Position numbers and translations under genes: made by a program. A stretch of DNA of 39,888 nucleotides from Parabacteroides chinchillae (GTDB lineage: Bacteria; Bacteroidota; Bacteroidia; Bacteroidales; Tannerellaceae), in assembly GCF_900108035.1 (NCBI RefSeq), contig NZ_FNVS01000025.1, forward strand, positions 1 to 39,888. Direction: 5' to 3'. The notes beneath the pieces are model-generated. The model was given only the letters and a program-made list of their open reading frames with translations. It ran no database searches and was not told where the DNA came from. Positions 19,073 through 28,037 of this stretch are shown piece after piece. The stretch's first letter is position 1; every line of letters begins with the position of its first letter.

Positions 19073-20206
19073 TTATTCTTTTTCAGACGCTTGTTCCTTA
19101 TACACAAAAAGAACTCCCTGAGGATAAAGACCATCCGTATCAAACTTATTGATCAATTTTCCTTCACGAGAGAAGATGTACATATCTCCGTTAACATCTT
19201 TCCCACCTACAGACACATATACGTTACCTGTCAATGGGTCTACATCGATCTCCTGCGGATCGCCATTGATTTTTGTCTCATCCGTTACAAACTTTTCCGA
19301 AATCATTTTCTCCGCTTTCGCATCATAAGTAAAGAAATCATAAGTTGTAGCACCGTATTGTTTATAGACACCATAAATCGTATCATTACAAATTGAGACA
19401 ACAGAAGCCGTACGAATTTCCTTTACCTCGGAAGAACCTTTCTTGAAGTATTGCAATGTATTAGGAATCAAGGTTGCCGGATCTTTTGAATAATTGCCCA
19501 TAGATATTACATAAGCATCTCCTTCGCTATCGGTAATTACACGCGTCGGATTAATTATAACTTCCACATTACGTTTTACTTCAAAAGTGTTCAGGTCTAC
19601 CACAGAGACTGTCTTATCATAATTCGGGCTATTTAATCCGCCGGAATTGGCTGTATATAATACATCGCCCTGAGCAGACAATTTATCAGGGTTCAATCCT
19701 ACTTTTACCTGTTTGTCTATTTCAAGTGTAGTTGTATCGATACGGGCAACATATCCGTTATACAATGTTGCATATACATAATCGCCTGAAGCTGTCATAG
19801 CACGTGGCTTTGCTCCGTTTCCTCCGGCATCTTTCGGTTCGATTGACTTTAACGACTTTAGAGTTGCAGCATCTACAACCTCTATAATCATAGAGTTATA
19901 AACCGGAATATAAATCTTTGTTCCATATTGGAAAAATTCCTGGGCAGAATCACCGAGCTTACGACCGTTAACTGTTTCAAAAACATGTCCGGTTATTTTT
20001 TTATTCGTTAAGTCATAATAAGATATGCAGCTGTTATTAGATTTTGATTTTCCGCGGTTAATTATATAAAAGCCGGCTGTATATTCAGAAGTTTCCGGTG
20101 TCGGACTCGGGGTTGGTATCGGATCATCATCATTATCACAAGCGACAAACGACGTCGACATCAAAGCACATAGCGCCGAAATAAAAAACCAATTCTTTCT
20201 CTTCAT
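19073..20206 (-). CDS. btuG: BtuG-like surface cobalamin-binding propeller lipoprotein, copy 1
   Basis: This is the first of two tandem BtuG-like genes, directly after the receptor gene (27 bp). The 377-residue product has a lipoprotein signal (SFVAC, Cys about 23) and the acidic surface-export signal DNDDD. A Pro-rich linker (PIPTPSPTPE) leads into a seven-bladed YncE-like propeller of about 330 residues, with GFYIINRGKSKSNNSCISYYD, YATLYNGYVARIDTT and GNVYVSVGGKDVNGDMYIF (cited in part). It shares the blade pattern of copy 2 but differs in many loop residues, so the two may differ in affinity or corrinoid preference. Expression should follow the cobalamin riboswitch. The assignment rests on similarity to BtuG from memory plus the riboswitch and BtuB context. 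Confidence 0.82.
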   Translation of the reverse strand: MKRKNWFFISALCALMSTSFVACDNDDDPIPTPSPTPETSEYTAGFYIINRGKSKSNNSCISYYDLTNKKITGHVFETVNGRKLGDSAQEFFQYGTKIYIPVYNSMIIEVVDAATLKSLKSIEPKDAGGNGAKPRAMTASGDYVYATLYNGYVARIDTTTLEIDKQVKVGLNPDKLSAQGDVLYTANSGGLNSPNYDKTVSVVDLNTFEVKRNVEVIINPTRVITDSEGDAYVISMGNYSKDPATLIPNTLQYFKKGSSEVKEIRTASVVSICNDTIYGVYKQYGATTYDFFTYDAKAEKMISEKFVTDETKINGDPQEIDVDPLTGNVYVSVGGKDVNGDMYIFSREGKLINKFDTDGLYPQGVLFVYKEQASEKE

Positions 20207-20233
20207 TATATTATATGTATTTTTGAATGAATA

Positions 20234-22228
20234 TTACATAATAAACGAAACCGTTGCCCTATACGAACGTCCCGGCATCGGATAATACTGGATTACGTCA
20301 TAATTGATATTACCCAAATTGATTATTTCACCTTGCAGACGTAATTTACACTTGTAGAACTTAAATTCACGATTTACAGAGATACCTTGTTCAACGTACC
20401 CTTTGATCAGGTTATCAGAGATATTCTGTGGTAATGCATAACGGTCTCCCACAGCAGTCAGGCTATAAGAAAAATTCACCCACGGATTCTCTACGGACAA
20501 AGACAAGGTTCCACTATGTTTCGGGGTATAAGGAATCTGGTCACGATAGTTTTTAGCCTCCTCGTCTGTTATATCAATTGCCCGCTGCCACGTATAAGTT
20601 CCTTGCAATACGACATCTATTTTATTGCAAACCGGAATTTCCGTAGACACATTCACATCAATTCCGGTTATCGAAACCTCACCCATATTCATCATCTTCC
20701 AAATAAACATAGTGGGCAAAGCTACAATCTTATCCCTCACACGGTTATAATAACCATCAGCCGATACACTTAAATAACGGACATATGAAGCAGGCTGTCC
20801 ACTCCAGGTAAGCCCCAGATTATATTGTGTTGCACGTTCAGGTTTCAATCCCGTATTTCCGATACGTAAATAATACATATCATTAAATGTAGGGACCCGG
20901 AATATATCTTTATAAGAAGCCCTGACACGCAAATTCTGATCTGCCAGAATACGCCATGAAGCACTAACCGCAGGGGACAACCGCTTACGATCGGCCGGCA
21001 TATCGCCTGACTTAACTTTTTCTGTTATAAACGTTCCCAACAAACTTGCAGTAGCAGTGAATCTTGAGTTCTTATATTGTCCTGCCAATACAGTAAGCGA
21101 AGTGTACCGGGTAGGGAAGGGACATTCCGGCAATGTATTATCCAACGTGTTCACAAAAAAATCTTGAGTAAGAGAAAAAGATACATACTTCAATGGGGTA
21201 TACAAAGCAGAAGCGGAACCATAATATTCGTTTTGCGTATACCGGTCATCTTGTTTGCCTCCTTCATACTTATTATCCACGTCCAGATGACGCGTCCACG
21301 CATAATTATATTTTAACTGGGCTTGCAGAGCAAAACGTTCATTGAATCTGTTTTCGTAATGGGCTTGTGCAAAACCGTTTTTATCCCATAAACGTTCGCC
21401 GGCATAGTCATTATACAATATAACAGATCCGGGCAATCCTCTCTCCGAATCGAAATAATACCCTTTTAAACGTAAACTTCCGCCTTTACCAAAACCGCCA
21501 TATACATTCAATTCCGTACGCCACGTTTCGATATCGCTGTTATAACGTTTTTTCTTTTCTTCCAGTTTTCCGTTCACCAACGTAAAAGGATAGTTTCCGT
21601 CGGCCCGCTGCCAATCACCATAAAGAGATGCCGCCCATCGGTTTCCCAACTTCTGTTCATAGCGGAGAGAAGGATTTACCATACCAAAAGAGCCGGCTTT
21701 CACCTGTGCACGCAGATGGAGAGGAGATAAAGAGAATACAGGTTTAGTTGTCTTTATACTTAATGCGCCAGCCGAAGCATACATACGTGCCGTCTGAAAA
21801 ATATCATCAGCCTGGCCTATAGACAAAGATACCATTTCTACATTATCCAGTGAAAAACGGCTTATATCCACCTGTCCGCTCTGTGCATCAGTGACAGTCA
21901 CGCCGTCATAACTTACCGCTGTATGTTTAGCACCTAAACTACGAACAGAAACCGTTTTCAAGCCGCCTATTCCTCCATAATCCTGCACAGTTACACCGGA
22001 AAAACGTTTCACCGCTTCCGACAAATCCTGTACACCCAGCCTTTCAATACCGGCTCTATCCATCAACTGAACAGGTGTTGCTTCACGTGTAACGGAGGGA
22101 CGAGCCTTTTCCACTACTTCCACACCCGAAAGCCGATGATAAGACACAGTATCTATTCCCTGGGCATAAGATACCACAGCGAAAAACACCCATGCACCTA
22201 TCAGGTACAACATTTTCTTAACAAACAT
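20234..22228 (-). CDS. btuB: TonB-dependent cobalamin receptor (BtuB-like)
   Basis: The product is an outer-membrane, TonB-driven importer. It has 664 residues from the chosen start: signal peptide (MFVKKMLYLIGAWVFFAVVSYAQ, cited as MFVKKMLYL...VSYAQ), a plug domain (about 45-150, with GIERLGVQDLSEAVKRFSG and VSVRSLGAKHTAVSYDGV) and a 22-strand barrel ending in YRATVSFIM. It follows a cobalamin riboswitch, which identifies the ligand class. The open frame extends to 22351, but that part lies inside the riboswitch. ATGs at 22237, 22228 and 22213 are candidates, and 22228 gives the best signal peptide. It heads an operon with two BtuG-like genes and a BtuF-like gene. Confidence 0.88.
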   Translation of the reverse strand: MFVKKMLYLIGAWVFFAVVSYAQGIDTVSYHRLSGVEVVEKARPSVTREATPVQLMDRAGIERLGVQDLSEAVKRFSGVTVQDYGGIGGLKTVSVRSLGAKHTAVSYDGVTVTDAQSGQVDISRFSLDNVEMVSLSIGQADDIFQTARMYASAGALSIKTTKPVFSLSPLHLRAQVKAGSFGMVNPSLRYEQKLGNRWAASLYGDWQRADGNYPFTLVNGKLEEKKKRYNSDIETWRTELNVYGGFGKGGSLRLKGYYFDSERGLPGSVILYNDYAGERLWDKNGFAQAHYENRFNERFALQAQLKYNYAWTRHLDVDNKYEGGKQDDRYTQNEYYGSASALYTPLKYVSFSLTQDFFVNTLDNTLPECPFPTRYTSLTVLAGQYKNSRFTATASLLGTFITEKVKSGDMPADRKRLSPAVSASWRILADQNLRVRASYKDIFRVPTFNDMYYLRIGNTGLKPERATQYNLGLTWSGQPASYVRYLSVSADGYYNRVRDKIVALPTMFIWKMMNMGEVSITGIDVNVSTEIPVCNKIDVVLQGTYTWQRAIDITDEEAKNYRDQIPYTPKHSGTLSLSVENPWVNFSYSLTAVGDRYALPQNISDNLIKGYVEQGISVNREFKFYKCKLRLQGEIINLGNINYDVIQYYPMPGRSYRATVSFIM

Positions 22229-22281
22229 ATCCAGCATAATAACTTGGTTTACCAATTCCTTTACCCGAGGAACCGCATAAC

Positions 22282-22462
22282 AAGAATAATGGCAGGTTTT
22301 CTGGCTTGTTCTCCTTTGTCGGCCGCCTTCCCAACAGATCGTTAGTGGCAATCAGAAAGGCCGAGGTTTACAGAACTTACAGCTACGGGTACAGCTCCGG
22401 TTTTACACCGGATTCCCTTTTACTAACCGTCCGAGAATACGAAACGATTACACCATAATTCG
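22282..22462 (-). ncRNA. Cobalamin (AdoCbl-class) riboswitch
   Basis: Read on the minus strand the leader contains the conserved core: GGGAATCCGGTGTAAAACCG, then GAGCTGTACCCGTAGCTGTAA, the B12-box region GCCACTAACG, GGAAGGCGG and the closing AGCCAGAAAACCTGCC. These are the elements of the B12 riboswitch in the right order and spacing. It lies between a promoter and the BtuB-like gene. Binding of cobalamin would reduce expression of the whole uptake operon, either by hiding the ribosome site or by termination; no strong U-tract hairpin is visible before the gene, so translational control seems more likely. Confidence 0.93.
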
Positions 22463-22466
22463 GTTA

Positions 22467-22497
22467 CAAAGATATATGTTTATTTTATTATAACAAT
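22467..22497 (-). promoter_or_regulatory. Promoter of the B12 uptake operon
   Basis: On the minus strand the -7 box TATCTTTG occupies 22474-22467, and ATTG at 22497-22494 is a near match to the -33 TTTG with 19 bp between. Transcription would start near 22460, exactly where the riboswitch begins. Confidence 0.7.
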
Positions 22498-22568
22498 GTT
22501 ATTATTATTCTTTTAAAAACAATCATAGTATTCTATTTATAAAATACGTATCTTGCAAACGGCAAAAG

Positions 22569-22575
22569 AAGGAGG
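22569..22575 (+). promoter_or_regulatory. Strong Shine-Dalgarno site
   Basis: AAGGAGG ends 4 nt before the ATG at 22580. Such a consensus site is rare in Bacteroidetes, and it decides the start over the in-frame ATG at 22553. Confidence 0.7.
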
Positions 22576-22579
22576 TTAT

Positions 22580-23383
22580 ATGAAACGGGGACATTTACTT
22601 ATCATATTAATGCTGATTGCATTAAGCATGCAAGTATGGGCACAAAAAGGATTTACCATTATACAAAACAATGAAGGTAAAATAATCGCGATTCCCAAAT
22701 TTGAAAATTATGAATTCAATATTCCCAAATTCGCTTATAAATCTTATACACCGGCATCTACCCGCGAAATAGAAAACAGACTGCGGGACTTCATCCCCGA
22801 GACTCCGCTCACACTGGACGAGCGTCCTATGGATATGCAGATATTATCCGCTGCTTACCGTCCTTTCTTTAATGTATTCACACCTATGTTAAGGGATGTT
22901 TCCCCTATGGCACTGGATTTTGACGAAACAACGTTCAAACCAATAAACGACAATGTAGATTTTATGATAACAGGCCGCCAGTTTACCTGGCCGGGAATGG
23001 GAGGCATTACAGAAATTGCCCCTCAGATTGCGTGGCATAAAGATAGATGGACTGTTAGTGGCGGAGCATTTGCCGGACGTTTTTTCACACCGCTTAATCC
23101 CAGTCCGGGTTTTATGGGAGGAGTAAACACACATGTAAGTTACGAAGCAACAAACTGGCTCCGGTTAAAAGCATGGGGACAATACACAATGTATGATAAT
23201 GACAATAAAAAGAATTCATTCATGATATATAGCCCGTACATGAATCATTCTGCCGTAGGAGGAGCTATGGAATTTAAAATTACCGACAATTTCGGTATAG
23301 GAGCCGGTATGCAATATGAATACAATCCTATGCGGCGAAAAATGGAAAGACAGGTACTTGTTTATCCTATATTCGGTAAATAA
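22580..23383 (+). CDS. Secreted protein of unknown function, 267 aa
   Basis: I do not recognise a named family. The 267-residue product has a signal peptide (MKRGHLLIILMLIALSMQVWAQ, cleavage after WAQ). A central, proline- and phenylalanine-rich region (about 25-110, YEFNIPKFAYKSY) follows. The C-terminal half (about 120-267) alternates hydrophobic and polar residues with many Trp, Tyr and Gly (TVSGGAFAGRFF, WLRLKAWGQYTMY, NFGIGAGMQYEY), suggesting a small outer-membrane beta-barrel. It diverges from the B12 operon promoter and converges on the DUF4249 gene, with only 5 bp between the two stop codons. The consensus Shine-Dalgarno sequence suggests efficient translation. Confidence 0.75.
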   Translation: MKRGHLLIILMLIALSMQVWAQKGFTIIQNNEGKIIAIPKFENYEFNIPKFAYKSYTPASTREIENRLRDFIPETPLTLDERPMDMQILSAAYRPFFNVFTPMLRDVSPMALDFDETTFKPINDNVDFMITGRQFTWPGMGGITEIAPQIAWHKDRWTVSGGAFAGRFFTPLNPSPGFMGGVNTHVSYEATNWLRLKAWGQYTMYDNDNKKNSFMIYSPYMNHSAVGGAMEFKITDNFGIGAGMQYEYNPMRRKMERQVLVYPIFGK

Positions 23384-23388
23384 CAATA

Positions 23389-24450
23389 CTACCAGCTTCC
23401 ATACTTATTCCATGGATCCCATTCCGGAGGGGTATTACCGTCAGGCATTGTAAATGAATATGTATCTTGCTGATAACCTGTAAGTACACCAAAACCATTA
23501 TATACATTTGTATATGTTTCGGACGAACTCGCTATATCTCCCCAATTAATATTGCCAATCCAAATGCCAAAACCGCCTACCATCCTGAAATATTGATAAT
23601 ATGATTCAGAAATAGTCTGTAAATGCACTTTATAAGTAACACGCGTCGAAAGCGTATCGCTTTTATATGAATTCTCAACCGGCGCAACAGACAACCTTAC
23701 GTTATACGGAACCTGTTTTTTTAGCAAATCATCCGTATAAATGCCATAACTTTGATACTGGGAAACCGACGACATATCTGTCATCTGGAATACCGGATCT
23801 TCATAATTAACCATCAGGAAAGAGCTATACGGCAAATAGCCGTTTATTAAAAAATAACCGTTTAATCCATATCGAGAAACCGAAATCTTTTCCTCGCCCT
23901 TTTCATACTCTACTACACGCTCAACAAGCATCCTGTAATAATGCCGCTCAGATTGTTCCTTTTTCATCCTTACCATAAAACGTAAGCTTTCTATATTATA
24001 AAAAGGAGATGTCAGAGAGGTAGACTGGAAACGAACCGTATCTACCGACATAATAGGAGTATAAGGCGGAATCGTTACACCGGATGTGGCCGTTTCATAT
24101 CCCGGGGCTTGTACTTTCAGAGAGAGCTGGTCGCCTGCACGTACATAACATCCGGCCAACTGATACTGTCCTTTGGCAGTCAATGTATCGGTAGGGTCGT
24201 CAATGCACTGCATAATCCCTTTATAATTGTTATTCACATACACATGCACGGTTGCATCCGGTAAATAAATATCAGGAACACTATCCAGCAAAAACCAGGT
24301 TTTAGAAATAAAAGCGCTCACCGGTTGATCCGGCGAAACGGAAGCATTCAACACAATTTTAGCCGGTACGGGAGGATAATCAAGTTCTACTTCCCGAATA
24401 CAAGAAATAAAAGCCAACAGCACGAACCAACTACAAAAAAATAACTTCAT
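23389..24450 (-). CDS. DUF4249 lipoprotein partner of TonB receptor
   Basis: This Bacteroidetes lipoprotein of 353 residues has the lipobox AFISC (Cys about 17) followed by an acidic REVELDYPP stretch, as expected for DUF4249. An N-terminal beta-sandwich part carries the typical VLNASVSPDQPVSAFISKT and a YLPDATVHVYVNN segment, and the rest is Tyr- and Ser-rich. DUF4249 genes regularly follow STN-type TonB receptor genes, and here it starts 2 bp after one. It probably acts at the outer-membrane surface as a receptor accessory; the ligand is unknown. It is the last gene of the sigma/anti-sigma operon. Confidence 0.85.
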   Translation of the reverse strand: MKLFFCSWFVLLAFISCIREVELDYPPVPAKIVLNASVSPDQPVSAFISKTWFLLDSVPDIYLPDATVHVYVNNNYKGIMQCIDDPTDTLTAKGQYQLAGCYVRAGDQLSLKVQAPGYETATSGVTIPPYTPIMSVDTVRFQSTSLTSPFYNIESLRFMVRMKKEQSERHYYRMLVERVVEYEKGEEKISVSRYGLNGYFLINGYLPYSSFLMVNYEDPVFQMTDMSSVSQYQSYGIYTDDLLKKQVPYNVRLSVAPVENSYKSDTLSTRVTYKVHLQTISESYYQYFRMVGGFGIWIGNINWGDIASSSETYTNVYNGFGVLTGYQQDTYSFTMPDGNTPPEWDPWNKYGSW

Positions 24451-24452
24451 TT

Positions 24453-27149
24453 CTAAAATTTATAGGTATAAGAAATGGACGGCATACAAAGGAAAAGGAT
24501 CGATTGCTGCAAAACAGCTTTCGGCTCATCTTGTGCGCCTTGTCTCCACACCGCTTTCACAGTGAACGGATTTGGTTGCAAATAAACATTATATACACTC
24601 AAATTCCAAATCCCCATCCTTCCATTCTTCTTATAACGATAAAAATTAGCACCTAAATCGAGTCTGTGATATGGGGAAAGTTGATAATTGTTCAATGCGC
24701 TGGCACCTTGACCGGGCACTTGTGAAATATCACCCGGAATAAAACCATTATTTATTTGCCCGCCGGCTCCCGAATACAAATATTCAGGTATCGTTATATG
24801 ATTGCCGGAGGCAAAGACCCATGTGCCGGTTAATTCCACTTTCCGGGAAAGACGGCGCGATAAAACGACATTTACTTTATGACGATTATCATAACGATAA
24901 GGATAATGCTCTCCACGATTTACCGAACCGTCCGGAAACCAGCGATCCGACCACGACAAAGTATATCCTATCCATCCGGAAGTCTTGCCAATCTTCTTTT
25001 GTACCATAAACTCCAATCCGTAAGAACGTCCTTTACCGATACCTACGCGATCTTCCCAGCCGGTAAAGGTATTTTCGGCCAAAGCATGATCTTTATATTC
25101 TATCAGATTATTCATTCGCTTATAGTATCCTTCTAAACTAAAGTCATACGATTTATTCAAATTATAACATAAGCTGGCAGACAATTGATGTGCTCCCATC
25201 GGAGGAATGCTACTTGTTACCGGTACCCATATATCTGTCGGTTGGCTGATATATGTATCCGATAGTAAATGAACATACTGGTTCATCTTACTATAAGACA
25301 GCTTAGCCGACCAGTTCCGTCCTAATACATAACGGGCAGACAAACGCGGCTGCAGGGAATGATATGTTTCTTTCTGAACCATAAATATCGTATATCGCAA
25401 TCCGGCATTCACCCGTAAACGGTTCGTCAGGCGCATTTCATCTTCGGCATAAAAAGAAACTTCATGTCCGGGAATCCAGGTTTTAATGGTTAACCCGCCT
25501 ACAGGCATTTGAGAGCTACTTTCCTTTTGCCAGTTTGTTATCGTAGCAAAGTTATTTTCGGGGTGAAAACTATGATACTGATAATCCGATCCGATACGAA
25601 GGCGGTGGTTAACAACCGGGCGATAATCAAAAGAAGTACGCAAACTAACATCTTCTATCTCCGACCTATAGCCGCTTTCAAACACAGACAGAAACTTTTG
25701 TCCCGGTTCGGTCGGACTATCCGGAGCCTGTCCCTCATAAATAGTAGTACTGATGGACTCTTTCCATATATGGGAGCGGAAGCGGCTATAACCGGCCATT
25801 ACGTTGGCAAACAATTTATTATTAATCACATAATTCCAACCGGCCGAACCGATCAGATTTCCCCAACGCCAATGAAAGTCATCCTTATCTTCCTCATGCC
25901 TGGATTTTTCTCCGTTTCGGAAAGCATCCTGTCCCATATAGAAGCTCAGATAAAGACGGCTCCGATCCGAAAAGGAATGATTCACTTTCGCATTAATATC
26001 AAAAAAGTGAAAACCATACGATTGCTTTGTGTTGCTATCTTTGTTGGTAAAAGCTAGAATCGGTGTTGTAAGCAAATCAATCCAGGTACGTCGTACCGAT
26101 ACATTGAATGATGTACGATCCTTCCAGATCGGTCCTTCCAGATTAGCCCGCGCCGACAGCAAACCGATTGATATATTTCCATGATAATGCTGCCGGTCGC
26201 CATCATTTGTACGAACGTCTACAACCGACGAAAGCCTTCCACCATATTCCGCCGGAAAGCTTTCTTTATAAAAGATCGAATTCTTCACTGCATCCGGATT
26301 GAATGCGGAGAAGAATCCCAATAAATGATTAATTTGGTAAACCGGATTTCCATCCAGCAAATATAAATTCTGGTCGGCCCCTCCTCCCCGGACAAACAGT
26401 CCGGTACTGGCTTCATCTCCTACCGCAACTCCAGGCAATTGTTGTAAAGTTTTTATCAAATCATTTTCTCCCAGCAAAGTTGGCATTGATTTGACTCGCT
26501 GCGCAGGCACATCAAAAACACCACTTCTACTGTTCAACACTTCCGAGTCAGGATTCAATCCCCTTACTACAACCTCTTTCAAATTACCGATTGAAGATAA
26601 AGACAAATCAACCAACGTATCTTTTGTAAGAATAAAATGTATCTCTCTGGGCTTATAACCTACATAAGAAGTTGAAAGCAGAACCTCGCCGGGCGGAAGC
26701 GTTATACTATAAAAACCATAATTATTGGAAACCGAACCTTTACCTGATATTTTTTCTATTATAGTAGCATTCAAAAGACTCTCATACGAAGCAGAGTCCC
26801 TAACAAAGCCACTGATAGTAAACAACTGGGGTTTTCGCTTTAGTATTATGTACTGCCCGGTTACCCGGTAAATAACAGGAAGAGCCGAAAACAGCCGCTT
26901 TAAACAATAGCTTAACGATTCGTCGCGTACAACCAAGGAAACATCCGGCAGGTCTTTTATCAGGGAAGATTCATACGAAAAAAACATTCCGGTTTGTTTT
27001 TCCAGTTCCGACAGTATATCCGGCAAAGGAACCCGTTTCATACTTACCGTAACTACCGGTGTAGATTCGGGTAACTGGGCTTCAATCTGTCCTGACAGGC
27101 AAGGTAACATCAGCAAACCCAATAGCCATATAAATAATTTGTATGACAT
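24453..27149 (-). CDS. STN-domain TonB-dependent receptor (surface-signalling type)
   Basis: This 898-residue outer-membrane receptor couples uptake to transcription. It has a signal peptide (ending IEAQ), an STN domain (about 30-105, RVPLPDILSELEKQTGMFFSY, cited in part, and ITGQYIILKRK-like end) and a carboxypeptidase-like regulatory domain (about 110-195, FTISGFVRDSASYESLLNATI). A plug (about 205-320, ENDLIKTLQQLPGV, LFVRGGGADQNLYLLDG) and a barrel ending in SISYTYKF complete it. The STN domain is the part that contacts a FecR anti-sigma factor, and a fecR-like gene lies 12 bp upstream. The DUF4249 gene starts 2 bp downstream. The substrate cannot be read from sequence. Confidence 0.9.
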   Translation of the reverse strand: MSYKLFIWLLGLLMLPCLSGQIEAQLPESTPVVTVSMKRVPLPDILSELEKQTGMFFSYESSLIKDLPDVSLVVRDESLSYCLKRLFSALPVIYRVTGQYIILKRKPQLFTISGFVRDSASYESLLNATIIEKISGKGSVSNNYGFYSITLPPGEVLLSTSYVGYKPREIHFILTKDTLVDLSLSSIGNLKEVVVRGLNPDSEVLNSRSGVFDVPAQRVKSMPTLLGENDLIKTLQQLPGVAVGDEASTGLFVRGGGADQNLYLLDGNPVYQINHLLGFFSAFNPDAVKNSIFYKESFPAEYGGRLSSVVDVRTNDGDRQHYHGNISIGLLSARANLEGPIWKDRTSFNVSVRRTWIDLLTTPILAFTNKDSNTKQSYGFHFFDINAKVNHSFSDRSRLYLSFYMGQDAFRNGEKSRHEEDKDDFHWRWGNLIGSAGWNYVINNKLFANVMAGYSRFRSHIWKESISTTIYEGQAPDSPTEPGQKFLSVFESGYRSEIEDVSLRTSFDYRPVVNHRLRIGSDYQYHSFHPENNFATITNWQKESSSQMPVGGLTIKTWIPGHEVSFYAEDEMRLTNRLRVNAGLRYTIFMVQKETYHSLQPRLSARYVLGRNWSAKLSYSKMNQYVHLLSDTYISQPTDIWVPVTSSIPPMGAHQLSASLCYNLNKSYDFSLEGYYKRMNNLIEYKDHALAENTFTGWEDRVGIGKGRSYGLEFMVQKKIGKTSGWIGYTLSWSDRWFPDGSVNRGEHYPYRYDNRHKVNVVLSRRLSRKVELTGTWVFASGNHITIPEYLYSGAGGQINNGFIPGDISQVPGQGASALNNYQLSPYHRLDLGANFYRYKKNGRMGIWNLSVYNVYLQPNPFTVKAVWRQGAQDEPKAVLQQSILFLCMPSISYTYKF

Positions 27150-27161
27150 AGGTTTTTATTT

Positions 27162-28007
27162 CTACTCACCCGCTTCCGGCACCAACCGTATATCCAATGT
27201 TTGATTTATCACCATCAGTACTTCATCCAGCGGCATATTATTAAATGATGCGGTTAGTTTAGCATCCGGTTTTGTTATCTTATTCGTAATTTTTACCTGA
27301 TAATAATTATCCAGATCCTCTATTACTTTATTTATCGGCGCATCAGTAAAACGCAACAAACCGGTTTTCCAAGACAGGTAGTTAGCATCTTCCTCTGTCA
27401 GTACAGTTATTCCTTTTTTCTCCATAGAGTAACTAGCCGACATTCCGGCCGTTAATATGACTTGTTCTTTTTCCTTTCCGGCAGTAAAGCTTACCTTACC
27501 GGTCTCCACATTCACCTCTACGGAATTTCGTGGAGTTTCAACCTGGAAACTCGTACCCAAAACCCGTATTTCAGCTAAATCAGCTTCTACAAAGAAAGGG
27601 CGCGTTTCATTCCGCTTCACCTGAAAAAATGCTTTTCCTTTCATCTCCACAACGCGCCGGTCTTTCCCGTAGTTTTTCACATCATAACGAATCCATGAAT
27701 CACCTGCCAAAGAAATCAGTGTACTGTCCGGCAGGTAGATATCTTTCTTTTGTCCGGCAACAGTGGAAATAGCTACCCAATCAGGCCGACTCTGTTCCCA
27801 TACATAAAACGTTCCGATTCCGATAAGCAAAAGTACAACTGCAGCTGCTTGTAACAGATAACGCATAAGAGGGATTCTGCGGCTTACTTTACGACCTGAA
27901 GCAAAATTTTCCCAGGCTTTATCCGCATCCAAAGATCCTTCTTTGTAATGTTTGGCTACAAAGCGAATATGTTGTTCTAATTTGTCATCGTACCCGTTGT
28001 CCATCAT
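27162..28007 (-). CDS. FecR-family anti-sigma factor
   Basis: The product senses the STN receptor in the periplasm and controls the ECF sigma factor in the cytoplasm. Its 281 residues comprise an N-terminal cytoplasmic part (about 1-45), one TM helix (about 47-66, LLQAAAVVLLLIGIGTFYV), a FecR domain (about 80-180, AGQKKDIYLPDSTLISLAGDS, cited in part; GKAFFQVKRNETRPFFV) and a C-terminal DUF4974-like domain (about 205-278, LLRFTDAPINKVIEDLDNYY). Its place between a beta-barrel gene and the STN receptor gene, in the same operon as an ECF sigma gene, supports the role. Confidence 0.92.
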   Translation of the reverse strand: MMDNGYDDKLEQHIRFVAKHYKEGSLDADKAWENFASGRKVSRRIPLMRYLLQAAAVVLLLIGIGTFYVWEQSRPDWVAISTVAGQKKDIYLPDSTLISLAGDSWIRYDVKNYGKDRRVVEMKGKAFFQVKRNETRPFFVEADLAEIRVLGTSFQVETPRNSVEVNVETGKVSFTAGKEKEQVILTAGMSASYSMEKKGITVLTEEDANYLSWKTGLLRFTDAPINKVIEDLDNYYQVKITNKITKPDAKLTASFNNMPLDEVLMVINQTLDIRLVPEAGE

Positions 28008-28037
28008 TTTAGTATTACCGCCGGATTACATCCGTAA

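Noticed and set aside
22229-22351. N-terminal extension of the BtuB-like receptor to 22351
   Set aside because: The DNA is the 3' part of the cobalamin riboswitch and leader; the extension has no signal-like character.
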